This document shows, in pieces, positions 34,301-43,477 of a DNA stretch of 64,000 nt. This DNA comes from Fulvivirga sediminis (GTDB lineage: Bacteria > Bacteroidota > Bacteroidia > Cytophagales > Cyclobacteriaceae), in the NCBI RefSeq assembly GCF_016757215.1, contig NZ_JAESIY010000010.1, positions 122,563 to 186,562 of the forward strand. Reading direction: 5' to 3'. The notes below the pieces were generated by a model. The model was given only the letters and a program-made list of their open reading frames with translations. It was not told the DNA's origin and did not search any database. The position numbers and the translations under genes were made by a program. Positions within the stretch are counted from its first letter, which is position 1. Each line of letters opens with the position of its first letter.

Positions 34301-35056
34301 ATGAAAATGAGGTTTTTATTGCTAGTAATTTTAATGTTGTTTACCATATTGTCTAATGCCACACCTACTAAGTTAGTGGTAAGAGCAAAAGCTAAAGATG
34401 CTAAATTTATAGGGTCATCCATAGGAGGGGCTTTGGTGGTGGTTCGTAAAACAACTACCGGAGAAATACTCGCCGAAGGAATGACTCAGGGTAGCACAGG
34501 CAATACCTCTTTGATTATGAAGGAACCGCATGAACGATACAAATCTTTGGTAGAAGATAATACAGCCAAATTTGAAGCACTGTTGGATATTGATGAGCCT
34601 GTATTTGTTACCATAGAAGTTACAGCCCCTTTTAATCAGCCACAGTCATCCGTGAGGGCCTCTACTCAGCTGTGGCTCATTCCAGGAAAGGATATAGATG
34701 AGGAAGGTGTGGTGCTGGAAATTTCAGGTTTCATAGTGAATGTGATTACACCACAAACTCATGAGTCCTTATCTGGCGGAAAGTCTAACATTTCGGCTAA
34801 TATAGTTATGATGTGTGGCTGCCCGCTTACTAACGGCGGATTATGGGATGCCGAAAAAATAGAGGTAAAAGCGATTATAAAACAAGAAGGTGAATTGCTA
34901 ACGGAGCTGCCTCTTCAGGTTAAGACAAAACCGAATACTTTTGAACAGGAATACGCATTTTCAAAGGCAGGCAATTATGAGATTATTATCTATGCTTATG
35001 ATGCAAGAACAGGAAATACTGGCGTAGGTAAAGTGAATTTTATGGTTAGTAATTAG
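34301..35056 (+). CDS. Secreted protein of unknown function
   Basis: 251 aa with a clear signal peptide (MKMRFLLLVILMLFTILSNA). The mature part looks like two beta-sandwich-type domains: KLVVRAKAKDAKFIG with SIGGALVVVRKTTTGE, and a C-terminal Ig-like strand pattern (VEVKAIIKQ, YEIIIYAYDARTGNTGVGKVNF). A short MMCGCPLTNGG loop with two cysteines is notable. I do not recognise the family. It follows the AddB-like gene by 42 bases and may share its transcript; its stop overlaps the convergent gene by 11 bases. Confidence 0.75.
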   Translation: MKMRFLLLVILMLFTILSNATPTKLVVRAKAKDAKFIGSSIGGALVVVRKTTTGEILAEGMTQGSTGNTSLIMKEPHERYKSLVEDNTAKFEALLDIDEPVFVTIEVTAPFNQPQSSVRASTQLWLIPGKDIDEEGVVLEISGFIVNVITPQTHESLSGGKSNISANIVMMCGCPLTNGGLWDAEKIEVKAIIKQEGELLTELPLQVKTKPNTFEQEYAFSKAGNYEIIIYAYDARTGNTGVGKVNFMVSN

Positions 35057-36401
35057 AGTTGAGAAACATTTGAAAAATATTATCCTCTTTATGCATTTGT
35101 TCATAAGAGGTGTAATCGTTAGGTAGTGGTATTACCCTGCGTCCATTGTTAAACATAAATTGTTTTTTCAAAGGATTATCTTCTTTACTCAGGTCTTCTT
35201 TTACTTTTTCTGCAATAGGGCGTTGTTGAACTTGCCAAAAGGTGGGTTCATAACTTATCAGCGGGTTAATCATTTCATTATAAAGGATCTCCCGTTGATC
35301 ATAGTTTAAATCTGGGGCTTTGTTGTCTCTAAATTCTCCACCCTGTAATTGTATAGACTCCTTTAAGGTGTCAGTATTTAAGTAGTAAGAAGTGTTTAAA
35401 TCGGCCTGCTTAAGATAATATTTGTTATCTATTTTTATAAAATCAAGACTGAAATCAGTTGCTACACGAGAAATTTTGCACGATTCATAAAGAATGTCAG
35501 AAGCATCCTGATCTTTAATTTCTATTCTTAAAAGAGCAAAATCGTCAGCTTTAATAAAAGCTTGGCCGCTGTAAGAATGCTTTTGTGATGATAAAGAGCT
35601 AAAGCCTATTACTAAAACATCAGAATTATCATACACCGTGAGACTGTCAATGGTATATCGGAATTTGTTTTTGTTTTTCTTATTAAAAGGGCCATCATAT
35701 AAATACTCACTTTTAGCTCTGGATAGCTTGTCTATTTCTAATGTTCTTTTTCGCTGAGAATTACATTCTGAAGGGAGCTGATATTGCGAGCGCCGCATAT
35801 TTTTCCATTGTGCAATGTCGTAAGAGAATATAGAGTTTTTGCGGTTGTAAGAAGGGTTATAGCCTGATATTAAAAATACTCCATAAGCTTCTGTATACCC
35901 CTCATAGTCACTGTTTACTTTTATCGTTTCTTTATAAAAACCATAGAGGTAATATGAGTCTTTTCTAAGGAAATCATCAAGGCCTTTTTCTACACTATTT
36001 ACTATGTCTTTCGGATCTTCCTTTTCTGCTAAAACTACTATTTCACTAAGCATAGTTGTTTTAGGGTTTAAGAAGATAGTATCTGTTTTTTGTTTGATGA
36101 TGTTTTCGACCTTGTCTTCAAAACTTTCAAAGCCAATGTTAGAAACAGACAGTGTTTGATGCAGGTAGGAGGTTTCCTGTGGTAATAAAAACTGGCCATT
36201 TCCATTCGTACTGAAACCGTACTGCATCTTAGGGAAGGCGATTGTAGCAAAGGGAATCGGCTCATGATCTTCTGCATTGGCTACAGTGATTTTAATCCTT
36301 TCCTGGGCCTGTAAAATCTGGAAAGATGATAGTATACTGATGAGAAGGAGTAGAGTTTTATAATAACTATAGTGTTGCATGAACCTTATATTTCTATTCA
36401 A
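35046..36401 (-). CDS. Secreted CarboxypepD_reg-like protein
   Basis: The 451-aa product has a signal peptide (TLLLLISILSSFQILQA; two candidate ATGs, 36401 and 36380, the second giving MQHYSYYKTLLLL) and an N-terminal carboxypeptidase-regulatory-like domain (ITVANAEDHEPIPFATIAF and GFSTNGNGQFLLP). The rest, ~300 residues, has outer-membrane or periplasmic beta character with an SFSLDFIKIDNKYYL-like strand. Similar proteins in Bacteroidota are anchored near the outer membrane; function unknown. A second gene with the same N-terminal domain occurs at 42573-43358. Confidence 0.8.
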   Translation of the reverse strand: MNRNIRFMQHYSYYKTLLLLISILSSFQILQAQERIKITVANAEDHEPIPFATIAFPKMQYGFSTNGNGQFLLPQETSYLHQTLSVSNIGFESFEDKVENIIKQKTDTIFLNPKTTMLSEIVVLAEKEDPKDIVNSVEKGLDDFLRKDSYYLYGFYKETIKVNSDYEGYTEAYGVFLISGYNPSYNRKNSIFSYDIAQWKNMRRSQYQLPSECNSQRKRTLEIDKLSRAKSEYLYDGPFNKKNKNKFRYTIDSLTVYDNSDVLVIGFSSLSSQKHSYSGQAFIKADDFALLRIEIKDQDASDILYESCKISRVATDFSLDFIKIDNKYYLKQADLNTSYYLNTDTLKESIQLQGGEFRDNKAPDLNYDQREILYNEMINPLISYEPTFWQVQQRPIAEKVKEDLSKEDNPLKKQFMFNNGRRVIPLPNDYTSYEQMHKEDNIFQMFLNSNY

Positions 36402-36507
36402 TTTTAAACGGTATTGCGGCTAACTTGTTTTGAATAGGGGAAATAAGAAACGGTTTCTTATAAATTGAGTGAAGAACTTGCTAATTTTGATTAAAAATTA
36501 AAAAAAT

Positions 36508-37878
36508 ATGTACTATAATTCTATTATTGAAGCCATTGGAGATACTCCATTGGTAAAACTAAATAGCGTTAGTAAGGGTATTAAGGGGACTATCTTGGCT
36601 AAAGTAGAATATTTCAATCCAGGAAATTCTATGAAAGATAGAATGGCTCTTAAGATGATTGAAGACGCAGAGAAGGATGGTAGTCTGAAGCCGGGAGGTA
36701 CTATTATAGAAGGAACCTCTGGTAATACTGGGATGGGACTTGCTTTAGTGGCTATTGCTAAGGGTTATAAATGTATTTTTACACTTTCTGATAAGCAATC
36801 TCAAGAGAAGATAGATATACTTAGGGCCGTAGGAGCGGAGGTGATAGTTTGTCCTACCAATGTGGAGCCGGAAGATCCTCGTTCATATTATTCTGTGGCA
36901 AAAAAACTACATAAAGATATTCCTAATTCTATCTACCCTAATCAGTATGATAACCCTTCTAATGCCGCAGCGCATTATGAAACTACGGGTCCGGAGATTT
37001 GGCAGCAAACTGAGGGGAAAATTACACATTATGCGGCAGGTGTAGGTACAGGAGGTTCTATGTGTGGTACGGCTAAGTATTTAAAGGAGCAAAACCCTGA
37101 TGTAGTATCTGTAGGTATTGATAGCTACGGTTCAGTATTTAAAAAATATAAGGAAACGGGCATTTTTGATAAAAATGAAATTTACCCTTACATGACTGAG
37201 GGTATAGGTGAGGATATTTTACCCAAAAATGTGGATTTTAGTCTCATCGATCATTTTGTTAAGGTTACTGATAAGGACGCAGCCATCATGACTAGAAGAT
37301 TAGCCAGAGAAGAAGGTCTTTTCGTAGGTTGGTCTTGTGGTTCTGCCGTGTATGGAGCTTTAGAATATGCCAAAGAAAATCTGCAAGAAGGTGATACTAT
37401 GGTAATTATCCTTCCTGATCATGGTACCAGATACCTGGCTAAAGTGTATAATGATAGCTGGATGAAGAACCATGGGTTTGATGAAACAAGAGAATATGCT
37501 ACGGCTAAAGATATTATTACCCGTAAAAATGGAGCAGCGCAACTTTATTCGGTAGAGAAAGCCATGAAAGTTGGTGAAGTGATGAAAGTCCTTAACCAAG
37601 AAGGTATAGACCAAGTTCCTGTAGTGGAAAATGATGAGTTTGTAGGAAGTGTTTCTACTACTAAATTGTTAGAAAAGCTTATTGAAGACCCTGAATTGAG
37701 GAATAAGCCGGTGTCTGATATTATGGATGACCCTATGCCTTTTGTGGCTATGGATAATACGCTTGATGTGTTATCATCTATGATTAACAAAAATAATAAA
37801 GCAGTTTTAGTGCGTGATGTTAGCGATCAGGTACATATCATAACCCAGCACGATTTATTGGCTGCTATAAGTAATTAA
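36508..37878 (+). CDS. Cystathionine beta-synthase
   Basis: PLP enzyme of the cysteine-synthase fold joined to a CBS-domain pair. PLP Lys43 lies in GNSMKDRMA, the substrate loop is EGTSGNTGMG (about 73-82), and the phosphate-binding glycine loop is GVGTGGS. A tandem CBS module covers about 335-456 (VGEVMKVLNQEGIDQVPVV and DIMDDPMPFV). The architecture is that of cystathionine beta-synthase, which makes cystathionine from serine and homocysteine; O-acetylserine-type activity is also possible. The heme-binding N-terminus of animal CBS is absent. The CBS pair suggests regulation by a nucleotide or S-adenosylmethionine. Confidence 0.9.
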   Translation: MYYNSIIEAIGDTPLVKLNSVSKGIKGTILAKVEYFNPGNSMKDRMALKMIEDAEKDGSLKPGGTIIEGTSGNTGMGLALVAIAKGYKCIFTLSDKQSQEKIDILRAVGAEVIVCPTNVEPEDPRSYYSVAKKLHKDIPNSIYPNQYDNPSNAAAHYETTGPEIWQQTEGKITHYAAGVGTGGSMCGTAKYLKEQNPDVVSVGIDSYGSVFKKYKETGIFDKNEIYPYMTEGIGEDILPKNVDFSLIDHFVKVTDKDAAIMTRRLAREEGLFVGWSCGSAVYGALEYAKENLQEGDTMVIILPDHGTRYLAKVYNDSWMKNHGFDETREYATAKDIITRKNGAAQLYSVEKAMKVGEVMKVLNQEGIDQVPVVENDEFVGSVSTTKLLEKLIEDPELRNKPVSDIMDDPMPFVAMDNTLDVLSSMINKNNKAVLVRDVSDQVHIITQHDLLAAISN

Positions 37879-37946
37879 ATATTGGCATAGTACTTGCAAT
37901 GATTTTTGCAAGGTTGATAACATGTTAATGTAAGTAAGTTTTGGGA

Positions 37947-37978
37947 AAAGGCCTCACTTTTATGAAAGTGAGGCCTTT
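37947..37978. terminator. Terminator after cystathionine beta-synthase
   Basis: 14-bp perfect arms (AAAGGCCTCACTTT and AAAGTGAGGCCTTT) with a 4-base loop, followed by TCTT. It lies 68 bases after the CBS stop. Confidence 0.85.
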
Positions 37979-38023
37979 CTTATGTATACCGTACCATGAT
38001 AGAAATAATAAATAGTGTGATAT

Positions 38024-38052
38024 AAAAAAAGCTCTGACATCAAATCAGAGCT
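38024..38052 (-). terminator. Terminator of the DUF1328 gene
   Basis: Read on the minus strand, AGCTCTGA-type arms (38045-38052 with 38029-38036) form an 8-bp stem followed by a run of seven T, 37 bases after the DUF1328 stop. Confidence 0.75.
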
Positions 38053-38088
38053 CTTAGTTTTTATGAGAGTTATATCGTAGGGTTATCT

Positions 38089-38250
38089 TCAGCGCCTTAC
38101 TGCACCAGAGATCAATGAGATTACAAATAGTACTAAGAATACAAAGAATAATATCTTAGCGATTCCTGCGGCACCTGCAGCTATTCCTCCAAATCCAAAA
38201 AGGGCTGCTACTAAAGCTACTATCAAAAATATTACTGTCCATTTAAGCAT
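38089..38250 (-). CDS. DUF1328 (YtjA-like) membrane micro-protein
   Basis: A 53-aa protein from ATG 38250, too short for usual gene finding cut-offs but convincing: two membrane helices ([21 protein letters not shown] and [17 protein letters not shown]) joined by IAAGAAGIA and ending SGAVRR. This matches the DUF1328 pattern, with the conserved [15 protein letters not shown] hinge. These proteins are widespread inner-membrane stress-associated proteins of unknown function. The gene ends in its own terminator and stands between the CBS gene and the TPR sensor. Confidence 0.9.
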   Translation of the reverse strand: MLKWTVIFLIVALVAALFGFGGIAAGAAGIAKILFFVFLVLFVISLISGAVRR

Positions 38251-38459
38251 AATTGAAAATTTTGTTGGTTTCTGATTATCTATAGTATAATAATTTGGCC
38301 AAAAACGACATTTAATATAATGGTCTGATAATCAGATACTTGTAAAATAAATAAAATTCTAAAATTTCTGTTTATTGTAGAATTTTTGATAAATTGAGTA
38401 ATATTTTGCTCAAACAATCTAATTGTTGTAGTGAAAACTGAACCCTACGAACCTGATTT

Positions 38460-39983
38460 ATGAGGAAAGGCAATTTGTTTATGTGGCTAATTATGTTTTT
38501 CGTGGCGCCTTCCTTGGCTCAGGAAAATGTTATTAATGATCTTTCGCTAGCTTTTAAAAAAGCTAGGTCTGAGAAGGAGAGGATAGATTTATTAAATGAG
38601 CTAGCCTATCACTATACCTATAGTAATCTAATGGCGGCTAGTGATGATGTTGCAATAAGCTATGAAGCATCAAAGCAGGCGGACTATCAGTTTGGACAGG
38701 CCAAAGCATTAAATGTAAAAGGGACGATTGAATGGAATCAGAGTAATTATGCTGAAGCTCTTAAATTTTTCTTGGAGGCACTAGATCTTTTTAAGGTAGT
38801 AGGAGATAGTCATGGGGCTTTGATTTGCTACAATAACATCGCAGAGATCTATAAGAAATTAGGAGAAATGAGAAAAGGGCTGAAATACCTAATGAAGGCC
38901 CAGGCTCTTCAATTAAAGGCTTATGGAAATATGCAGCCTCTTATTTCTGTAAATATTGGTGAGGTATATTTACACGAAGGTAATTATGATTCAGCTACTT
39001 TTTATTTCATGGAGGCGCTAAATAATGATGATATCTACGATAGGGCAAAGTCATATGCCTACGATGGTCTTGCGGGTGTGGCGCAGGAAACACGAGATTT
39101 AGATGCCGCTACTTATTTTAATAAGCGCGCTTTGGAGATTAGAAAGGCCATTAATGAACAGCGAGCAGTGAGTATATCTTTTACTAAGCTGGCAGATTTA
39201 GCCGCCTTGAAAGATGATTATTCTTTAGCACTGTCTTATTTTGATAGCGCCTTAGTAGAGGCTCGAAAAAATCGGGCTAAAGATCTTAAAATGGATATTT
39301 ATGAAAGAAAGGCCCAAATGTTTAGAAGGAAAGGCGACTATGAAGAGGCTCTTCAAAATTATATGAGTTATGCTCAGTTAAAAGATAGTGTTTTCAATGA
39401 ACAAAAAGCCAATCAAATGGCTCTATTGCAGACTAGGCATCAAACAGAGCTTTTGAAGCACGAAAATGAAACTACCATGCTGGCGCTAAAATATCGGAAT
39501 CAGATTATTTTTATAATAGTGCCCCTTTTATTGGTCACACTTTTGATCAGCTATTTACTATATAAAAAGCGTAAGGCTCAGAAATATGTAATTCAGGAGT
39601 TAGCAGAGAAGAACAGTCATATTCAAATGCAAGCAGAAGAATTACAGGCACAGTCTGAGAAGGTGATGATACTCAACAACAATCTTGAAAATTTAAATAC
39701 AACTTTAGAGGATAAGATAAAAGAGCGTACTCGAATATTAAAGGAACAGAATAAGGTGTTAGCCGAATATGCTTATATAAATGCACATGAACTGCGTGCG
39801 CCTGTGGCTACAGTTATGGGGCTGGTCAATTTACTTAAGAACTCTAAAATTGAAGGAAAAGAAAGAGAAATCATTGAATATCTCGCTAAGGCTTCTTCAC
39901 AGCTTGATTCGGTCATAAAAAATTTAAAATATAGACTGGAGCGCCATGATGATAGCCTTATAGAAGATGAGGAAGTTCATTAA
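38460..39983 (+). CDS. TPR sensor protein with HisKA-like segment but no ATPase domain
   Basis: Order of parts: signal peptide (LFMWLIMFFVAPSLAQ), five to six TPR-like repeats (about 40-310), one membrane helix (IIFIIVPLLLVTLLISYLLY, about 347-366), a coiled coil (370-430) and an H-box with NAHELRAPVATVMGL where His443 is the phosphoacceptor position. The second HisKA helix follows, and the protein ends at 507 residues without any HATPase N, G1 or G2 box. No such domain is found in other frames downstream before the next gene on the opposite strand. It may be phosphorylated in trans, or be a decoy or dimerisation partner of another kinase. Confidence 0.82.
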   Translation: MRKGNLFMWLIMFFVAPSLAQENVINDLSLAFKKARSEKERIDLLNELAYHYTYSNLMAASDDVAISYEASKQADYQFGQAKALNVKGTIEWNQSNYAEALKFFLEALDLFKVVGDSHGALICYNNIAEIYKKLGEMRKGLKYLMKAQALQLKAYGNMQPLISVNIGEVYLHEGNYDSATFYFMEALNNDDIYDRAKSYAYDGLAGVAQETRDLDAATYFNKRALEIRKAINEQRAVSISFTKLADLAALKDDYSLALSYFDSALVEARKNRAKDLKMDIYERKAQMFRRKGDYEEALQNYMSYAQLKDSVFNEQKANQMALLQTRHQTELLKHENETTMLALKYRNQIIFIIVPLLLVTLLISYLLYKKRKAQKYVIQELAEKNSHIQMQAEELQAQSEKVMILNNNLENLNTTLEDKIKERTRILKEQNKVLAEYAYINAHELRAPVATVMGLVNLLKNSKIEGKEREIIEYLAKASSQLDSVIKNLKYRLERHDDSLIEDEEVH

Positions 39984-40567
39984 ACTAATACCAGCCTTCT
40001 TTTGCTGGGTAGTAATTCTTTAAGTTCTGGTGGTGGACCAAAGTGGTTTTTCAAAAAGTTATCTAGTTCATCACGGGTTTGCTCAGATAGTAATTCAGCT
40101 ATTTCATCCAGTGCAGCACCGCAAATCATATAAGGCATATGATCTAGCTCCATTTGGTTGCCTTTGCAGTGAGCGTATATCTGATACTCTTCAGATTCTT
40201 TTTGAGATTCACCTTTGAGCATACAGGTTTCCATCCAGGCTTCCGGGGTGCCAGGGTTATTTTGCATGATTTCCATTCTGGATGGGAGATCTATATTGTT
40301 CGCAAAATACTGCTCTATGCTTTGCATAGATTCTTTTGATATTTGTTTTCTTAGCTTTTCTGCGCAGGGCAGGCAGATGGCATATTCAAAAATAACATCC
40401 TGAGCTTTGAAGCCTTTATAATTTTTGATGGCTTTTTCTATAAAATACTCACTGTCATCGCCCAATAAATACTTATCACATTCTATACAATGGTCAAATG
40501 GCTTTTCGGAGCTGAATGAATGAAACACTTTGGGGATTTCTATCAGATTTGTATTATTATCTTCCAT
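39980..40567 (-). CDS. Zinc-ribbon-like protein of unknown function
   Basis: 195 aa, no signal peptide. Cys27/Cys30 (CIEC) and Cys65/Cys68 (CLPC) form a likely four-Cys zinc site, followed by an acidic helical part (SEQTRDELDNFLKNHFGPPPELKELLP). I do not recognise a named family; similar conserved hypotheticals occur in Bacteroidota. The last codons share 4 bases with the end of the convergent TPR sensor gene. The upstream region (40568-40772) is divergent to pirin. Confidence 0.75.
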   Translation of the reverse strand: MEDNNTNLIEIPKVFHSFSSEKPFDHCIECDKYLLGDDSEYFIEKAIKNYKGFKAQDVIFEYAICLPCAEKLRKQISKESMQSIEQYFANNIDLPSRMEIMQNNPGTPEAWMETCMLKGESQKESEEYQIYAHCKGNQMELDHMPYMICGAALDEIAELLSEQTRDELDNFLKNHFGPPPELKELLPSKRRLVLV

Positions 40568-40743
40568 GCTATAAATCTAAGAGATAATATTTGAGTAATG
40601 AAATTACCGTTCTAAATTTCAAAGGGCTCACTTTGAAATGGATGGCGATGAAACTCTCTCTGGGGCCTGTTTGTAGTAGTCAATGTGCGACTTGTCTTTT
40701 TTTCTGTACTATTTTGTAACAAAAAATGTCAAATCCACTTATT

Positions 40744-40757
40744 AATGTTTAAACATT
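40744..40757. promoter_or_regulatory. 14-bp palindrome upstream of pirin
   Basis: AATGTTTAAACATT is a perfect 14-bp palindrome, 15 bases before the pirin ATG. TAAATTTG, an exact TAnnTTTG box, lies at 40761-40768 just before the gene. The palindrome could be an operator; there is no direct evidence for binding. Confidence 0.4.
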
Positions 40758-40772
40758 GATTAAATTTGAGTC

Positions 40773-41492
40773 ATGAAAAAGATTATTCACAGAGCTAATA
40801 CAAGAGGTCATGCTAATCATGGCTGGTTAGACACCCATCATACATTCAGTTTTGCAAGTTACTATGATCCGTCTCGAATGAATTTCGGAATGCTACGTGT
40901 ATTGAATGATGATGTAGTTTCTGGTGGAGCTGGTTTTGGGAAGCATCCACATGATAATATGGAAATTATTTCTATTCCTCTTTCAGGTAGTCTGAAGCAT
41001 GAAGACAGTATGGGTAACTCAGGAGTAATTGAAACTAATGAGGTTCAGATCATGTCTGCAGGAACAGGGATTGTACATTCTGAGTTTAATCCCAATGAAA
41101 ACGAGAAGGTGAATTTCTTGCAAATTTGGGTATTTCCAAAGCAACATAATATTGAGCCCCGTTATGGTCAAAAGGCTTTCAACCCAGAAGATAGGTTGAA
41201 TAAAATTCAAACAGTGGTAAGTCCCGAACAAGGAGGTGATGCCCTATGGATTAATCAGGATGCTTACTTTTCATTAGCAAATATGGAAGAGGGCTTAGAG
41301 CTTACATATGATTTAAAATCACCTCAACATGGAGTATATATATTTAATCTCTCAGGCGAAGTGGCAGTAGGAGATGAGGTTTTGGCCAAGAGAGATGGCA
41401 TGGGCATATATGAAGTGGATCAATTCACGCTTCAGGCAAAAGAAAAGTCAGATGTCATTCTGATAGAAGTACCAATGACGAGCAGAGGGTAG
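40773..41492 (+). CDS. Pirin-family protein (YhhW-type)
   Basis: 239 aa, double cupin. The N-terminal part has the pirin pattern TFSFASYYDPSRMNFGMLRVLNDD, the metal-binding HPHDNMEI (His-x-His), and the second His and Glu in GTGIVHSEFNPN. YhhW in E. coli has quercetin dioxygenase activity; for most members the substrate is unknown. The gene is monocistronic, with a palindrome and TAnnTTTG box upstream and a terminator downstream. Confidence 0.93.
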   Translation: MKKIIHRANTRGHANHGWLDTHHTFSFASYYDPSRMNFGMLRVLNDDVVSGGAGFGKHPHDNMEIISIPLSGSLKHEDSMGNSGVIETNEVQIMSAGTGIVHSEFNPNENEKVNFLQIWVFPKQHNIEPRYGQKAFNPEDRLNKIQTVVSPEQGGDALWINQDAYFSLANMEEGLELTYDLKSPQHGVYIFNLSGEVAVGDEVLAKRDGMGIYEVDQFTLQAKEKSDVILIEVPMTSRG

Positions 41493-41521
41493 AGGAGAGA
41501 GGTACTATTTATTTGAGTTTG

Positions 41522-41555
41522 AATGAGGTCTTTTTTTTAAGGCCTCATTTTTTTT
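41522..41555 (+). terminator. Terminator after pirin
   Basis: AATGAGGTCTT at 41522-41532 pairs with AAGGCCTCATT at 41539-41549 (one G-T pair), followed by T residues. It overlaps the end of the convergent acyltransferase gene. Confidence 0.8.
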
Positions 41556-42291
41556 CTTCATACTTTTCTATAATTGCCATCATGGCATTATATACTCTTT
41601 CTTTCAAGAAGGGTAAGTCTTTCAGTTCGTATTCTGAGGCGTCAATTTCATCTCCAAAAACCACTTTAACACGACCGGGTTTTAGGTTAACTGTGCTGGG
41701 GGGCATTAATTTTCCCGCATTTATGATTACCGTAGGCATAATGTAAGCTCCTGATTCTATAGCTATTCTAAAAGCCCCATCATAAAAAGGCTGAAGAGGT
41801 AAGGTCGTTCTGTTTTGGGTTCCTTCAGGGAAAATAAGAATAGAAATGCCGTCTTTCAGCGTTTTTGTAAGTTTCATCATACTTGCTTTTCTACTTTCTA
41901 CGCTTGAGCGGTCTACGATTACCGTTACCAGTTTTACTATGATGCCAAAAATAGGAATTTTAAGAAGCTCCTTTTTTGCCAGTGGCCTAAATTGCCTGGT
42001 GATTGCCTGAACCAAACCGGGTAGGTCAAGGAAAGAAGTATGATTACAAGTATATATGTATGATTTTTTCTTATTTATCTTATGCTTATCAATAATAGAA
42101 TATCTGATAAATGTGAAAAAGCTAAAGATTAATGACCATAACCTGAGACCAAAAAAGCTGGCATTTCCATATTTTGCTCCCAGCATAATTGGGAATATGA
42201 TCAGGGGTAACAGTATTATCATGAATACGGTGAAGATAAGTAGCACCCATATTCTATAAAGGAATAAAAATATTGTCTTAGCCATTTTCAT
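41545..42291 (-). CDS. 1-acyl-sn-glycerol-3-phosphate acyltransferase-like protein
   Basis: PlsC-type acyltransferase, 248 aa. An N-terminal membrane helix (LFLYRIWVLLIFTVFMIILLP) is followed by the catalytic NHTSFLDLPG (the NHx4D motif, about 83), then FPEGTQNRTT (block III), and a TVIINAGKLMPPS segment. It acylates lysophosphatidate or a related lysolipid at the inner membrane. Several paralogues are usual in Bacteroidota, so I do not give a symbol. It is divergent from a 281-bp region leading to the other strand, and its end overlaps the pirin terminator. Confidence 0.9.
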   Translation of the reverse strand: MKMAKTIFLFLYRIWVLLIFTVFMIILLPLIIFPIMLGAKYGNASFFGLRLWSLIFSFFTFIRYSIIDKHKINKKKSYIYTCNHTSFLDLPGLVQAITRQFRPLAKKELLKIPIFGIIVKLVTVIVDRSSVESRKASMMKLTKTLKDGISILIFPEGTQNRTTLPLQPFYDGAFRIAIESGAYIMPTVIINAGKLMPPSTVNLKPGRVKVVFGDEIDASEYELKDLPFLKERVYNAMMAIIEKYEEKK

Positions 42292-42498
42292 AAAAGCCGT
42301 GAAATTACGAAAAGCAAGTTTATTAATAGGTCTATTAATAGGTTTTCATTTCAAATTCTAAATTTAGCTTATCTTAACCGTTTTTTGAGGTTAAAAAATT
42401 AGCTTTTCATTTAAAATAATGCTTTTTAAAGGTGCTTTTTTAGAAAAAACGAACTATCTTTAAAATGTAACTAAAAAATGTTTAACCTCTTTGCTTGC

Positions 42499-42531
42499 AA
42501 AAAACAGCTATTACCCGATAGCTGTTTTTTT
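42499..42531. terminator. Bidirectional terminator
   Basis: 13-bp arms (AAAAAACAGCTAT and ATAGCTGTTTTTT) around TACCCG. It lies downstream of the minus-strand gene ending at 42573 and upstream of the acyltransferase promoter region. Confidence 0.8.
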
Positions 42532-42572
42532 TATGTCTATCGCTTAGTTCTAAAAAGGATGGGTGAATGGAA

Positions 42573-43358
42573 TTAATCTTGTTTTGGAAGTTCTTTTTGC
42601 TCTAGTTCCACAAATTTGGTGAGGCATTGGTTCACAGCCACTGCTATTTCATATTCACTGGAGTTTATTATGAAATTTTCTTTCAGCTCGCAGTATACCA
42701 TAAAATCTTCTACTTTATCTTCAGGTAAGCCCGTAAGCTCTATCACTACTCTTTTGTTATACTTTTCTTTGGCTAAAAGCTGATTGTCATATGCCCTTTC
42801 ATAGCGCTGTAATTTTTTCTTTTCTTTAGCCTCTTTGCTCACCTTGTTATAAATAGCAGAAAATGGTCCGCCTATTGATACTCCTCCTTCGGGTTGAGTC
42901 CACTTAGGGCGAGTAGGTGTATTAAGCATTACAGAAGTTTCATTATCCTTAACTATAGGGGTTTGCATGTTTAAAATGGCTTGCTTCAACGCTTTTTCAT
43001 CTCTGTAAGCAAATACTTTTACAGGCTGAAGCTCCATGGTAGAGGTATTAAGCTCTATAGTAAGGTCAATTTTATTAGTCTGTACGTTTTCTTTGATTGT
43101 ATAGGCATAAGGCTCAAATCCGATTGACGAAAACACCAGAGTATCGGTTTTGTCCATAGTTATCCAAAATCGCCCTTCTGTGTTACTAACCACCCCTTTA
43201 TTGGAAGTTTTGTTTACCACATGAACAAAAGGAACAGCAGAATTAGATTCTGCCTCTATTATCCTTCCGGTAATTTCTATATTACTATTCTGACTATATG
43301 CAAATAGGCCTGTAGTCAATAATAATATTATCAAGAATAGGGGTCTGAGCAATTTCAT
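42573..43358 (-). CDS. Secreted CarboxypepD_reg-like protein
   Basis: 261 aa with a signal peptide (PLFLIILLLTTGLFAYS) and a carboxypeptidase-regulatory-like beta-sandwich (EITGRIIEAESNSAVPFVHV and GVVSNTEGRFWITM), as in the N-termini of TonB-dependent receptors and related surface proteins. The C-terminal half is charged and helical (YNKVSKEAKEKKKLQRYERA). No channel or barrel follows, so it is probably a periplasmic or cell-surface accessory protein. Function unknown. Confidence 0.8.
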   Translation of the reverse strand: MKLLRPLFLIILLLTTGLFAYSQNSNIEITGRIIEAESNSAVPFVHVVNKTSNKGVVSNTEGRFWITMDKTDTLVFSSIGFEPYAYTIKENVQTNKIDLTIELNTSTMELQPVKVFAYRDEKALKQAILNMQTPIVKDNETSVMLNTPTRPKWTQPEGGVSIGGPFSAIYNKVSKEAKEKKKLQRYERAYDNQLLAKEKYNKRVVIELTGLPEDKVEDFMVYCELKENFIINSSEYEIAVAVNQCLTKFVELEQKELPKQD

Positions 43359-43477
43359 ATTACGTGAAGATAAATAAAAATCAGTATTTTTTTATTACAT
43401 TATGTCTGTTCGTAGTATACATGTTCTTAACGAACCGCTTTTAATTTTTAATATTTTTATCAACAAAGATTTTTTTA

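Noticed and set aside
36482..36489. TAATTTTG as promoter of cystathionine beta-synthase
   Set aside because: It matches the -7 box but no TTTG element occurs at the right spacing and it lies only 18 bases before the start codon; AT-rich chance match.
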